From CP2-2F sp034436355 (GTDB taxonomy: Bacteria > Chloroflexota > Anaerolineae > Aggregatilineales > UBA2796), in the NCBI GenBank assembly GCA_034436355.1, contig DAOTVQ010000045.1, positions 1 through 64,000 of the forward strand: a stretch of 64,000 nt of DNA, in the 5' to 3' direction. Below are positions 1 to 7,889 of this stretch, piece after piece. The notes under the pieces are model-generated. The model had not been told where the DNA came from. It did no database searches and saw nothing but the letters and a program-made list of their open reading frames with translations. The position numbers and the translations under genes are program-made. The first letter of the stretch is position 1, and each line of letters opens with the position of its first letter.

Positions 1-118
1 TGTGAACATGACGGTTGAGCTGATTGTGCCAGTCGCGCTTGAAAAAGGCTCGAAGTTCGCCATCCGCGAAGGCGGTCTGACCGTTGGCGCGGGCATCATC
101 ACCGAAGTCCTAGACTAG
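1..118 (+). CDS. tuf: Elongation factor Tu, C-terminal end (partial)
   Basis: The window opens inside a gene whose last 38 codons read as the end of EF-Tu domain 3 (…VNMTVELIVPVALEKG…, finishing GIITEVLD). EF-Tu carries aminoacyl-tRNA to the ribosome as a GTP complex. The GTPase domain lies outside the window. tuf directly upstream of rpsJ is the classical str/S10 junction, and the 68-bp gap to rpsJ shows no terminator, so read-through is likely. Identification rests on the conserved C-terminal strand sequence and the gene order. Confidence 0.93.
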   Translation, partial: VNMTVELIVPVALEKGSKFAIREGGLTVGAGIITEVLD

Positions 119-186
119 GGTAGTTAAGTGACGCACCGCACAGGGCAGCCTTCGTGTTGCCCTGTGTTTGCCAAAAGAGGAAGTGC

Positions 187-495
187 ATGGCAAAGCATAA
201 AATTCGCATTCGACTTAAGGGCTATGATCACCGCGTGATCGATCAATCGGCGAAACGTATTGTGGAAACAGCAGAACGCACCGGCGCCCGTGTGGTCGGT
301 CCCGTGCCGCTGCCAACGCGCATTGAGCGCTTCACTGTGCGGCGCTCGCCGTTTATTGACAAAGAGTCGCAAGAACATTTTGAGATCAGGACGCACAAAA
401 GATTGATTGACGTTCTTGATCCAGATAGCAAGACCATTGACTCGCTGACACGGCTCGATCTGCCCGCCGGTGTGGATATCGAGATCAAAATCTAG
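187..495 (+). CDS. rpsJ: 30S ribosomal protein S10
   Basis: S10 is a 3' head-domain protein of the 30S subunit and, in many bacteria, the NusE antitermination factor. The 102-residue product has the normal family length and the typical start MAKHKIRIRLKGYDH, with the conserved GPVPLPT segment in the middle. A TTG 33 bases upstream is in frame, but the ATG is preceded by an AGAGGAAG ribosome binding site, so the ATG is chosen. It is the first gene of the S10 cluster. Confidence 0.96.
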   Translation: MAKHKIRIRLKGYDHRVIDQSAKRIVETAERTGARVVGPVPLPTRIERFTVRRSPFIDKESQEHFEIRTHKRLIDVLDPDSKTIDSLTRLDLPAGVDIEIKI

Positions 496-516
496 CGCAC
501 GCGCATTATAGCCTTT

Positions 517-534
517 AGGTATAACGGGATACCT
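517..534. promoter_or_regulatory. Small hairpin in rpsJ-rplC gap
   Basis: AGGTAT and ATACCT pair across a six-base loop, just before the rplC Shine-Dalgarno (GGAGGG). The stem is short. It could be a translational control element for rplC or chance. There is no U-run, so it is not a terminator. Confidence 0.3.
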
Positions 535-555
535 CTGGGTATTTCGGAGGGTCGG

Positions 556-1185
556 ATGAAGGGTATCATCGGAAGAAAACTCGGCATGACGCAGTTGATT
601 GCAGCGGACGGCAAGGTAACGCCGGTCACTGTGATTCAAGCAGGGCCATGCTTTGTAACATCGGTTCGGACGGCTGACCGCGACGGCTATACGGCGGTGC
701 AGGTTGGCTTTGAAGAAGTGGCGCCCGAAAAACTGACAGGCGGCGAACGTGGACATTTGCTGACGCGCAACTTGCCAACGCTGCGCTATCTGCGCGAATT
801 CCGTGTGCGCCAAGTGGACGTGGAAGAAGGGCAGCGCCTGACCGTCGCAATGTTTGGCACGGGCGACCGCGTGGATGTGGTTGGCACAAGCAAAGGGCGT
901 GGCTTTGCCGGCACCATTAAGCGGCACGGCTTTCACCGTCAAGCAACGACGCACGGCGCCTCGGATCGCACCCGCGCACCGGGCGGCAGCAGCTCTGGTA
1001 CAACGCCCGGTCGTGTGAAGAAGGGTACGCGCCGCGCAGGGCGGATGGGCAACGACCGCGTCACCACACAAAACCTGGAAGTGATGGTGGTTGACCCGGA
1101 GCGCAATCTGCTTGCGGTAAAAGGCTCGGTGCCGGGTGCGGCAGGCGGTCTAGTCATCGTCAAAGAGTCCGTCAAAGGGCGCTAG
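556..1185 (+). CDS. rplC: 50S ribosomal protein L3
   Basis: L3 is a primary 23S rRNA binding protein near the peptidyl transferase centre. The 209-residue product begins MKGIIGRKLGMTQ and carries the signature loop GTSKGRGFAGTIKRHGF and the basic extension after it, up to GRMGNDRVTTQNLEV. The ATG has a GGAGGG ribosome binding site. The start and length match the bacterial family. Confidence 0.97.
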   Translation: MKGIIGRKLGMTQLIAADGKVTPVTVIQAGPCFVTSVRTADRDGYTAVQVGFEEVAPEKLTGGERGHLLTRNLPTLRYLREFRVRQVDVEEGQRLTVAMFGTGDRVDVVGTSKGRGFAGTIKRHGFHRQATTHGASDRTRAPGGSSSGTTPGRVKKGTRRAGRMGNDRVTTQNLEVMVVDPERNLLAVKGSVPGAAGGLVIVKESVKGR

Positions 1186-1205
1186 ACCAAGCGGAGAATA
1201 AGCTA

Positions 1206-1850
1206 ATGAAGGTTCCTGTTCTAGATATGCAGGGCAAACAGGTTGGCAACATAGACCTGCCTGCTGAAGTGTTTGAATACAAGATCAACGTCGGCTTGAT
1301 GCACCAGTACGTGGTGATGCAGAACGCAAACGCACGGCTTGGCACGCACAAGGCAAAGCGGCGGGGCGAGATCAACCGCACCAAGGCGAAGTGGTACCGC
1401 CAAAAGGGCACCGGGCGCGCACGGCACGGCAGCCGCAACGCACCGATCTTTGTGGGTGGTGGGCGCGCACACGGACCGCTGCCGCACAAATATACCAAAG
1501 ATATGCCCAAGAAGATGCGCCATGCCGCAATCAAGAGTGCGCTTTCGGCACTGGCACGTGATGGGCAATTGGTGTTAGTGAAAGACCTCAGCCTGAGCGA
1601 ACCCAAGGCAAAGCTGATGTCTGCCATCCTCAAGGCATTGGTGGGCGATCAGAGTGCCTTGCTGCTGCTGCCAGAGCGCAGCGAGAGCATCGAACGCGCC
1701 GCACGCAACCTAGAGCGCGTGCAGTATCTGCACACGCCGTACATGAACGTGCGTGATCTGCTGCGCCATGATCGTGTGATCATTCCGCTTGCCTCGCTGG
1801 ATGTCATCAAGCACATTCTGTTGGGTGCGCCAGTGGCTGCGGAGGAATAA
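1206..1850 (+). CDS. rplD: 50S ribosomal protein L4
   Basis: L4 binds 23S rRNA and lines the exit tunnel; in some bacteria it also represses its own operon. The 214-residue product has the hallmark RRGEINRTKAKWYRQKGTG stretch and GGGRAHGP of the tunnel loop. It is preceded by GGAGAATA, lies 20 bases after rplC and is followed two bases later by rplW, which indicates a tight operon. Autoregulation as in E. coli cannot be judged from this sequence. Confidence 0.96.
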   Translation: MKVPVLDMQGKQVGNIDLPAEVFEYKINVGLMHQYVVMQNANARLGTHKAKRRGEINRTKAKWYRQKGTGRARHGSRNAPIFVGGGRAHGPLPHKYTKDMPKKMRHAAIKSALSALARDGQLVLVKDLSLSEPKAKLMSAILKALVGDQSALLLLPERSESIERAARNLERVQYLHTPYMNVRDLLRHDRVIIPLASLDVIKHILLGAPVAAEE

Positions 1851-1852
1851 CC

Positions 1853-2140
1853 ATGCATTTGTATGAAATCATTAAGCGCCCAATCATCACCGAAGGCTCG
1901 ACGATTCTTGCCTCAGAGCAAAATCAGTTCACCTTTGAAGTAGACCTGCGCGCCAACAAGATTCAGATCAAAGAGGCGGTAGAGGTTATCTTCAACGTCG
2001 ATGTGGTGAAAGTGGCAACCATTATCATGCCCATGAAGCGTGGGCGGCGTGGGCGCAAAGAATATGCGCGCACACCGGCTTGGAAGAAAGCAATCGTCAC
2101 GCTGCCAGAAGGGCAGACTATCGGGTTATTCAACGTTTAA
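1853..2140 (+). CDS. rplW: 50S ribosomal protein L23
   Basis: L23 sits at the tunnel exit and docks trigger factor and SRP. The 95-residue product starts MHLYEIIKRPIITEGST and has the family motif ANKIQIKEAVE followed by the loop with MKRGRRGRKEY. The start lies just after the rplD stop, with the ribosome binding site (GGAGG) inside rplD, consistent with translational coupling. Confidence 0.96.
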   Translation: MHLYEIIKRPIITEGSTILASEQNQFTFEVDLRANKIQIKEAVEVIFNVDVVKVATIIMPMKRGRRGRKEYARTPAWKKAIVTLPEGQTIGLFNV

Positions 2141-2194
2141 GTGTCAGGCTTTGCGCGTCAGCTACCCTAATGATGCGCTTTCAATCGCACGCAC

Positions 2195-2217
2195 GCAGAG
2201 GGTGGCAGTTCCTCTGC
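2195..2217. promoter_or_regulatory. Hairpin upstream of rplB
   Basis: GCAGAGG pairs with CCTCTGC around a nine-base loop, within the unusually wide 95-bp gap between rplW and rplB. The rplB ribosome binding site (GAGGGAAAG) follows closely. It could modulate translation or mRNA processing. No U-run is present, so termination is unlikely. Confidence 0.35.
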
Positions 2218-2235
2218 TGGTGAGGGAAAGACAGA

Positions 2236-3072
2236 ATGCCAGTCAAAATCTATAAGCCCACCTCGCCCGGACGGCGCGGCATGACGGGCTACAGCTTTGA
2301 AGAAATTACAAGGGCAACGCCTGAAAAGTCCTTGCTGCGTGAAAAGCGCGGTAAATCTGGGCGCAACAATCAGGGGCGCGTCACGGTGCGCCATCGCGGT
2401 GGTGGGCATAAGCGCCAATACCGCGTGATTGATTTCAAACGCGATAAGTTCGATATTCCGGCGCGGGTTGCCTCGATTGAATATGACCCGAACCGCACAG
2501 CACGCATTGCGCTGCTCATTTATGCGGATGGCGAGAAGCGCTATATTATCGCGCCGCTCACCGTCAAAGTGGGCGATGTGCTGATGAACGGTCCGAAGGC
2601 GCCGCTGCGGGATGGCAACACGCTGCCTTTGAGCATGATCCCGGTTGGCACGATGATTCACAACATCGAGCTAGAGCGCGGGCGTGGCGGGCAGTTAGTG
2701 CGCTCAGCAGGCACGTCCGCGCAATTGATTGGGCGTGAGGACAAATACGCGCAGATTCGCTTGCCCAGCGGTGAACTTCGCAAAGTGCGCGAAGAATGCC
2801 TTGCCACGATGGGGCAAGTGGGCAACCTTGAGCATACCAATATCAAGCTGGGCAAGGCAGGGCGCAAGCGCTGGATGGGCTGGCGCCCGACGGTGCGCGG
2901 CTCAGCCATGGATCCGGATAGCCATCCGCATGGGGGTGGTGAAGGCCGTTCACCGATTGGTATGCCAGGTCCGAAAACGCCTTGGGGCAAGCCTGCGCTC
3001 GGTTACAAAACGCGCCGTAACAAGCGCACCGATAAGTTCATTATTCGCCGCAGTGCGGATAAACGCCGCTAA
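2236..3072 (+). CDS. rplB: 50S ribosomal protein L2
   Basis: L2 binds 23S rRNA, bridges to the 30S subunit and is needed for peptidyl transfer. The 278-residue product is of standard length, with the start MPVKIYKPTSPGRRGMTGY, the RGGGHKRQYR segment, and the C-terminal signature region GSAMDPDSHPHGGGEGRSP containing the conserved histidine. It ends with the normal basic tail. Confidence 0.97.
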   Translation: MPVKIYKPTSPGRRGMTGYSFEEITRATPEKSLLREKRGKSGRNNQGRVTVRHRGGGHKRQYRVIDFKRDKFDIPARVASIEYDPNRTARIALLIYADGEKRYIIAPLTVKVGDVLMNGPKAPLRDGNTLPLSMIPVGTMIHNIELERGRGGQLVRSAGTSAQLIGREDKYAQIRLPSGELRKVREECLATMGQVGNLEHTNIKLGKAGRKRWMGWRPTVRGSAMDPDSHPHGGGEGRSPIGMPGPKTPWGKPALGYKTRRNKRTDKFIIRRSADKRR

Positions 3073-3106
3073 GCAGCGCCGATAAGGGTAGAGGTTTAGA
3101 ACGCAT

Positions 3107-3388
3107 ATGTCACGGTCACTTAAAAAAGGACCTTTCGTTGAGCCGAAGCTGCTCAAGAAGATTGATGAGATGAATCGGCGCAACGAGAAGCGTGTTATCA
3201 AGACGTGGAGCCGCGCCTCGACAATCTTCCCGCAGATGGTCGGACACACAATCGCTGTGCATGATGGTCGCCGCCACGTGCCAATTTACATCACCGAGAA
3301 CATGGTCGGGCATAAGCTGGGCGAATTTGCGCCTACCCGCACCTTTCGCGGTCACATCATCGAAAAGAAAGTTAAGAAGGGAGGCTGA
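3107..3388 (+). CDS. rpsS: 30S ribosomal protein S19
   Basis: S19 is a head protein that forms inter-subunit bridges with S13. The 93-residue product starts MSRSLKKGPFVEPKLLKKI and has the family signature SRASTIFPQMVGHTIAVHDG and HKLGEFAPTRTFRGH. It is followed five bases later by rplV. Confidence 0.97.
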   Translation: MSRSLKKGPFVEPKLLKKIDEMNRRNEKRVIKTWSRASTIFPQMVGHTIAVHDGRRHVPIYITENMVGHKLGEFAPTRTFRGHIIEKKVKKGG

Positions 3389-3393
3389 TCGCT

Positions 3394-3735
3394 ATGCCCG
3401 AAGTATTCGCTCAGGCACGCAGCCTGCCGATCAGCCCTCAAAAAATCCGCCTTGTCTGTGATCAGGTGCGCGGCAGAGATGTTGATCAGGCATTGGTGCT
3501 GCTGCAATACATGCCGCAAAAAGGCGCTGATTTGATCCGTAAGTTGGTGGCAAGCGCCATTGCCAACGCCGAGAACAACTTCGAGTTGAATCGGACGGAT
3601 TTGTATATCAAGACCATTTACGCCAATGAGTCGTTCAAGCTCAAGCGCGTGAAGGCAGGCGCGCGCGGGCGCTATAAGCCGCGTGTGCGGCGCTATGCCC
3701 ATGTCACGGTTATCCTAGACGAGCGGGAGGAATAG
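3394..3735 (+). CDS. rplV: 50S ribosomal protein L22
   Basis: L22 has a beta-hairpin that reaches into the exit tunnel. The 113-residue product has SPQKIRLVCDQVRG near the start and the tunnel-loop region KRVKAGARGRYKPRVRRYAH, followed by the conserved HVTVILDE end. The ribosome binding site GGGAGG lies at the end of rpsS. One base separates its stop from rpsC. Confidence 0.96.
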   Translation: MPEVFAQARSLPISPQKIRLVCDQVRGRDVDQALVLLQYMPQKGADLIRKLVASAIANAENNFELNRTDLYIKTIYANESFKLKRVKAGARGRYKPRVRRYAHVTVILDEREE

Positions 3736-3736
3736 T

Positions 3737-4402
3737 ATGGGGCGTAAAGTACACCCGGTTGGCTTCCGCCTGAAGATCAACCGTACCTGGGAAGGGCGTT
3801 GGTATGCCGAAGGTGAGCGCTACCGCGATATGCTGCATGAGGATTTTCGCATTCGCCAATGGCTAAAGAAGCATGTGCCGAATGCTGGCATCTCTCGCGT
3901 GGATATTGCGCGCTATCCCGCCCAAGTGGTGGTGAACATTCACACTGCACGCCCTGGCATCATCATCGGGCGCAAGGGCGATAAGGTTAAGGAAGTGCGC
4001 GTAGACTTGGAGAACCTGACCGGTAAGAAGGTGAAGGTGGAAGTCACGGAGATCAGCAAGCCCGATCTCGATCCGACCCTGGTTGCCGAGAACATCGCGC
4101 AGCAGTTGGAACGCCGCATCGGGCATAGCCGTGCCATGAAGCGCGCCATTCAGCAGGCGATGCGGCAAGGCGCACAGGGCATCAAGATCATGGTCAATGG
4201 GCGCTTGGTGGGCGCTGATATGGCACGCCGTGAGTGGCAGAGCGAAGGGCGCGTGCCACGCAGCACGCTGCGCTCGTACCTTGACTATGGCACCGCCGAA
4301 GCCCTGACCACCTATGGGCGTATCGGGATCAAGGTCTGGATTTACACCGGCGAAAAATTGCTGGAAGATTTGCCTGAACCGTCAGAAGCGCCTGCTAACT
4401 AA
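3737..4402 (+). CDS. rpsC: 30S ribosomal protein S3
   Basis: S3 forms part of the mRNA entry channel. The 221-residue product opens MGRKVHPVGFRL, has a KH domain with GIIIGRKGDKVKEVR, and the C-terminal signature GAQGIKIMVNGRLVGADMAR. The start overlaps the rplV end region with the ribosome binding site GGGAGG inside rplV, indicating coupling. Confidence 0.97.
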   Translation: MGRKVHPVGFRLKINRTWEGRWYAEGERYRDMLHEDFRIRQWLKKHVPNAGISRVDIARYPAQVVVNIHTARPGIIIGRKGDKVKEVRVDLENLTGKKVKVEVTEISKPDLDPTLVAENIAQQLERRIGHSRAMKRAIQQAMRQGAQGIKIMVNGRLVGADMARREWQSEGRVPRSTLRSYLDYGTAEALTTYGRIGIKVWIYTGEKLLEDLPEPSEAPAN

Positions 4403-4444
4403 GCCTATGGGCGCGGCTGCATAAGGATTTAGAGGACGAGAACT

Positions 4445-4885
4445 ATGTTGATGCCAAAGCGGGTGAAATACCGCAAACAAATGCGTGGGCGCATGAAAGG
4501 GCAGGCAACGCGCGGCGCTGAAGTCCACTTTGGCGACTTCGGCTTGCAAGCGCTAGAGCCCGCCTGGATTACGCAGCGCCAGATTGAGTCAGCTCGCCGC
4601 GCCATCGTGCGTTATATCAAGCGGCGTGGGCGGCTGTGGATTCGTATCTTTCCCGATAAGCCGGTGACGGCAAAACCCGCCGAGACGCGCATGGGCAAGG
4701 GTAAGGGTGCCGTGGATCATTGGGTGTGCGTCGTGAAGCCGGGGCGCATCCTGTTCGAGATGGCAGGCATTGAAGAAAGCGTTGCCCGCGAGGCACTGCG
4801 CCTAGCAGGCTTCAAAATGCCCATCAAGACCAAGTTCGTGAAGCGCACCGACCCGATCAGCGGTCAGGAGGTGAGTGCCTCATGA
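4445..4885 (+). CDS. rplP: 50S ribosomal protein L16
   Basis: L16 contacts the A-site tRNA elbow. The 146-residue product begins MLMPKRVKYRKQMRGRMKG and has the signature MGKGKGAVDHWV and the segment RIFPDKPVTAKPAETRMG. An ATG two codons later would give the more usual MPKRVKYRK start; the AGAGGACG ribosome binding site suits either. Its stop overlaps rpmC by ATGA. Confidence 0.96.
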   Translation: MLMPKRVKYRKQMRGRMKGQATRGAEVHFGDFGLQALEPAWITQRQIESARRAIVRYIKRRGRLWIRIFPDKPVTAKPAETRMGKGKGAVDHWVCVVKPGRILFEMAGIEESVAREALRLAGFKMPIKTKFVKRTDPISGQEVSAS

Positions 4886-5112
4886 AAGCCTTTGAACTGC
4901 GTGGATTGGACACCAACGATTTGTTGGAGCGCCTTGAGAAGGCGCGTGAGGAACTCTTTCGCCTGCGCCTGAGCTGGAGCGCTGGCTCGTTAGAAGACCC
5001 TAATCAGGTGCGCTTCAAGCGCCACGAGATCGCACGCCTCATGACGATTTTGCGTGAACGGGAGATCGCTGCCGAATTGGTGCGCGAGGAGGAACAGAAC
5101 AATGCCGAATAA
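4882..5112 (+). CDS. rpmC: 50S ribosomal protein L29
   Basis: L29 is a small helical-hairpin protein near the tunnel exit. The 76-residue product shows LLERLEKAREELFRLRLSW and the conserved RFKRHEIARLMTILRERE helix. It begins in an ATGA overlap with rplP, with the ribosome binding site GGAGG inside rplP, and overlaps the next gene by 11 bases. Confidence 0.95.
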   Translation: MKAFELRGLDTNDLLERLEKAREELFRLRLSWSAGSLEDPNQVRFKRHEIARLMTILREREIAAELVREEEQNNAE

Positions 5113-5413
5113 TCGCCGCCGTTTGATCGGGCGCATCTCCAGCGCCAAGATGGATAAGACTATCGTTGTTAAGGTGGATGTTGCTAAGCGGCATCCAGTC
5201 TATGACAAAGTGCTGCACGAAACGCGCAAATACTACGCCCACGATGAAGCCAATCAGGCGCAGGAAGGCGATCTGGTGCAGATTGTCGAGAGCCGCCCAA
5301 CTAGCCGCCTGAAGCGCTGGGCGCTTGAAAGCATTTTGGAAAAACGTGATGCGGCAAACATGACGATCACCGTCGCAGATGCCGTTGAAGCTGGGAGCAA
5401 CGAAGCGCCATGA
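5102..5413 (+). CDS. rpsQ: 30S ribosomal protein S17
   Basis: S17 is a primary 16S rRNA binding protein with an OB fold. The 103-residue product starts MPNNRRRLIGRISSAKMDKT and has VDVAKRHPVYDKVLHETRKYYAHDE, split here by the usual loop, and VQIVESRPTSRLKRW. The chosen ATG lies inside the end of rpmC behind GAGGAGG. A longer in-frame start further upstream would add an unrelated, non-conserved N-terminus. Confidence 0.95.
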   Translation: MPNNRRRLIGRISSAKMDKTIVVKVDVAKRHPVYDKVLHETRKYYAHDEANQAQEGDLVQIVESRPTSRLKRWALESILEKRDAANMTITVADAVEAGSNEAP

Positions 5414-5781
5414 TTCAACAAGAAACACGCTTAAAGGTTGCCGATAACACTGGCGCCCGCGAGCTGCTCGTCATCCGTGTGATGGGCGGCAGCAAGCGCC
5501 GCTATGGCAGCGTGGGTGATGTGGTGATTGCCACCGTGAAGCAGGCAACGCCACAGGGCATGGTTAAGAAAAGCGACATCGTGCGGGCGGTCATTGTGCG
5601 CGTTACAAAGGCATATCGCCGCGATGATGGTTCGTATATCCGTTTCGATGATAATGCGGCAGTCATCTTAGAGCCAGAGGGCGAAAATCCGCGTGGCACA
5701 CGCGTTTTCGGTCCGGTGGCGCGCGAAATTCGCGCCAAAGGCTTTACCAAGATCGCTGCCCTAGCGCCCGAAACACTTTAA
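5410..5781 (+). CDS. rplN: 50S ribosomal protein L14
   Basis: L14 binds 23S rRNA and joins the inter-subunit face. The 123-residue product begins MIQQETRLKVADNTGARELL and has the family signature (VIVRVTKAYRRDDGSYIRFD) and the end GTRVFGPVAREIRAKGFTKI. It starts in an ATGA overlap with rpsQ. Confidence 0.97.
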   Translation: MIQQETRLKVADNTGARELLVIRVMGGSKRRYGSVGDVVIATVKQATPQGMVKKSDIVRAVIVRVTKAYRRDDGSYIRFDDNAAVILEPEGENPRGTRVFGPVAREIRAKGFTKIAALAPETL

Positions 5782-5803
5782 GGGCAAGAAGGGGCATGGT
5801 GCC

Positions 5804-6124
5804 ATGCAGAGGATTAAGAAGGGCGATACGGTTGAAGTGATCGCCGGCAAGGATATTGGGCAGCGTGGTGAGGTGCTCTCGGTGCTGCCCAAAGTCAACC
5901 GCGTCGTCGTCGAAAAGGTGAACATCGTGAAGAAGCACCAAAAGCAGCAGCAGACTCGCTCCGGGGTGCGGCAAGGAATCGTTCAGTTTGAGGCACCGAT
6001 TGACCTCTCGAACGTGATGTTGGTCTGCAAGGCGTGTGATCAGCGCACCCGTGTAGGCTTCCGCGTGGATGAGGAAGGCAAGAAAGTGCGCGTCTGCAAA
6101 AAATGCGGACAGGATGTTGACTAA
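5804..6124 (+). CDS. rplX: 50S ribosomal protein L24
   Basis: L24 starts large-subunit assembly. The 106-residue product has an N-terminal KOW motif (KKGDTVEVIAGKDIGQRGEV) and the C-terminal CX2C pair region (CKACDQRTRVGFR … CKKCGQDVD) common in longer bacterial L24 proteins. Its stop and the next start share one base (TAATG), a coupled arrangement. Confidence 0.96.
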   Translation: MQRIKKGDTVEVIAGKDIGQRGEVLSVLPKVNRVVVEKVNIVKKHQKQQQTRSGVRQGIVQFEAPIDLSNVMLVCKACDQRTRVGFRVDEEGKKVRVCKKCGQDVD

Positions 6125-6663
6125 TGCGACTGAAGCAATATTACCGTGAGACGGTTGTGCCGGAAATGATGAAAGAGTTCCGCTATAGCAATGTGATGCA
6201 AGTGCCGCGCATTGTGAAGGTGGTTCTCAATATCGGTGTGGGCGAGGCAATAGACAACGCCAAAGCGCTGGATGGCGCCGTGGAAGACCTGCTCAAGATC
6301 ACTGGGCAGAAGCCTGTCATCACCCATGCCAAGAAGGCTGTGGCAGCCTTCAAACTGCGTGAAGGGCGCGCCATTGGTGTGAAGGTGACGCTGCGGAACG
6401 AACGGATGTGGTCGCTGCTGGATCGCTTGATCAATGTGGCGCTGCCACGCACGCGTGACTTTCGCGGCATCAGCGGCAACGCCTTTGATGGGCGTGGTAA
6501 CTATACGCTGGGCTTGCGCGAACAGTTGATCTTCCCTGAAATTGAATACGATAAGATCGACAAAGTGCGCGGCATGGAAATCTCGATTGTGACGACGGCG
6601 CAAACTGATGAAGAGGGTCGCCGCCTGCTAAAATTGCTCGGTATGCCGTTCCGCGATAACTAG
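6124..6663 (+). CDS. rplE: 50S ribosomal protein L5
   Basis: L5 binds 5S rRNA and the P-site tRNA. The 179-residue product has VPRIVKVVLNIGVGEA, the signature GQKPVITHAKKAVAAFKLREG, DFRGISGNAFDGRGNYTLG and the end TTAQTDEEGRRLLKLLGMPF. The length is standard for the family. Confidence 0.97.
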   Translation: MRLKQYYRETVVPEMMKEFRYSNVMQVPRIVKVVLNIGVGEAIDNAKALDGAVEDLLKITGQKPVITHAKKAVAAFKLREGRAIGVKVTLRNERMWSLLDRLINVALPRTRDFRGISGNAFDGRGNYTLGLREQLIFPEIEYDKIDKVRGMEISIVTTAQTDEEGRRLLKLLGMPFRDN

Positions 6664-6675
6664 GGAGCATAGAGG

Positions 6676-6882
6676 ATGGCGAAACGTTCCATGACGGCGC
6701 GTGAAGGGCGCCGCAAGTATAAGGTGCAGGTGCGGAATCGCTGCCAATTTATTGACCCCAATTCGGGCAAGATTTGCGGGCGTCCGCGTGGTTATATTCG
6801 TCGCTTCGGTCTGTGCCGTATCCACTTCCGTGAACTTGCCCTGCAAGGCAAAATTCCCGGCGTGGTGAAGTCGAGCTGGTAA
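6676..6882 (+). CDS. rpsZ: 30S ribosomal protein S14, type Z, variant zinc knuckle
   Basis: S14 of the short zinc-binding class sits in the 30S head. The 68-residue product keeps the family ends (MAKRSMTAREGRRKYKV … GKIPGVVKSSW) and the core CGRPRGYIRRFGLCR. The normal CX2C-X12-CX2C site is altered: the first pair is C23-X10-C34, an insertion of eight residues (QFIDPNSGKI lies between them), and the fourth ligand position is H50 rather than Cys, while the X12 spacing is intact. A C3H site remains possible. The paralogous zinc-free long S14 was not seen in the window. Confidence 0.92.
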   Translation: MAKRSMTAREGRRKYKVQVRNRCQFIDPNSGKICGRPRGYIRRFGLCRIHFRELALQGKIPGVVKSSW

Positions 6883-6900
6883 GCGGCAGAGGGAGTTCCT

Positions 6901-7302
6901 ATGATTTCCGATCCCATTGCCGATATGTTCACGCGCATTCGGAATGCGCTGCAAGTCGGTGAGCCGAGTGTGGCAATGCCTGCTTCCAAGCTAAAAACAG
7001 CCATCGCTGAGATTTTGCTGCGGCAGGGCTACATTGAAGGCTATCAGGTGAGCGACGGCAGCAAGCCCGAACTCACCATCGCGTTGAAATATTACGGGCA
7101 GCGCCGCCAGCGCCGTCCGGTCATCACGCACATTGCGCGGGTCAGCCGTCCTAGCCGCCGCGTCTACGCCGGCAAGGGTGAAATCCCTTGGGTGTTAAGC
7201 GGCATGGGCATCGCCATCCTCAGCACGCCAAAAGGTGTGATGACCGGTGATGAGGCGCGCCGCCGTGGGCTTGGCGGCGAGGTTATCGGCGTGGTGTGGT
7301 AG
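6901..7302 (+). CDS. rpsH: 30S ribosomal protein S8
   Basis: S8 is a primary 16S rRNA binder of the platform. The 133-residue product starts MISDPIADMFTRIRNALQVG and ends with the family signature GIAILSTPKGVMTGDEARRR and GGEVIGVVW. The ribosome binding site AGAGGGAG precedes the ATG. Residue count and both ends match the family. Confidence 0.97.
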   Translation: MISDPIADMFTRIRNALQVGEPSVAMPASKLKTAIAEILLRQGYIEGYQVSDGSKPELTIALKYYGQRRQRRPVITHIARVSRPSRRVYAGKGEIPWVLSGMGIAILSTPKGVMTGDEARRRGLGGEVIGVVW

Positions 7303-7335
7303 TTCCACGCCCGCCGCACGGAGGAAACAGACACA

Positions 7336-7884
7336 ATGTCACGTATCGGTAAGCAGCCCGTCACTATTCCTGCTAAGGTAGAGGTGACTTTGGGTGATGA
7401 CAATCACCTAACAATGAAGGGCCCCAAGGGGCAACTTGCCCTACGGGTGCATCCCACCATCACGATTACAAAAGAAGACGGCAAGCTCCTCGTTGAGCGC
7501 CCAGACGATCAGCGCCAATCGCGGGCGCTGCATGGGCTAACGCGCGCGCTGCTGCACAATATGGTGACGGGCGTTAGCACGGGCTTCCGCCGCACCTTAC
7601 AACTGGATGGCACCGGCTACCGCGTCGAGATGAAGGGCAAAAATCTTGTCGTTTATGTGGGCTATTCGCACCCCATTGAAATAACACCGCCTGAAGGCAT
7701 CAGCTTTTCGGTGGAAGATCGCGGGGTGGTCTTTCATGTGGATGGCATTGATAAACAGGTGGTGGGGCAAGTGGCAGCCAATATTCGCGCCTTGCGCCCC
7801 CCGGAGCCATACCACGGCAAGGGCATTCGCTATAAAGATGAAGTGATCCGTCGTAAGGCGGGCAAAGCGGGTAAGGGTAAGTAA
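7336..7884 (+). CDS. rplF: 50S ribosomal protein L6
   Basis: L6 lies near the factor-binding site. The 182-residue product begins MSRIGKQPVTIPAKVEV, has the LDGTGYRVEMKGKNLVVYVG strand pair of the second repeat, and ends PEPYHGKGIRYKDEVIRRKAG, the classic L6 C-terminus. It is preceded by CGGAGG. Confidence 0.97.
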   Translation: MSRIGKQPVTIPAKVEVTLGDDNHLTMKGPKGQLALRVHPTITITKEDGKLLVERPDDQRQSRALHGLTRALLHNMVTGVSTGFRRTLQLDGTGYRVEMKGKNLVVYVGYSHPIEITPPEGISFSVEDRGVVFHVDGIDKQVVGQVAANIRALRPPEPYHGKGIRYKDEVIRRKAGKAGKGK

Positions 7885-7889
7885 GAGCG

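Noticed and set aside
124..1071. Long open frame of 315 codons on the minus strand across rpsJ and rplC
   Set aside because: Antisense shadow of GC-rich ribosomal genes; no recognisable domain and no ribosome binding site.
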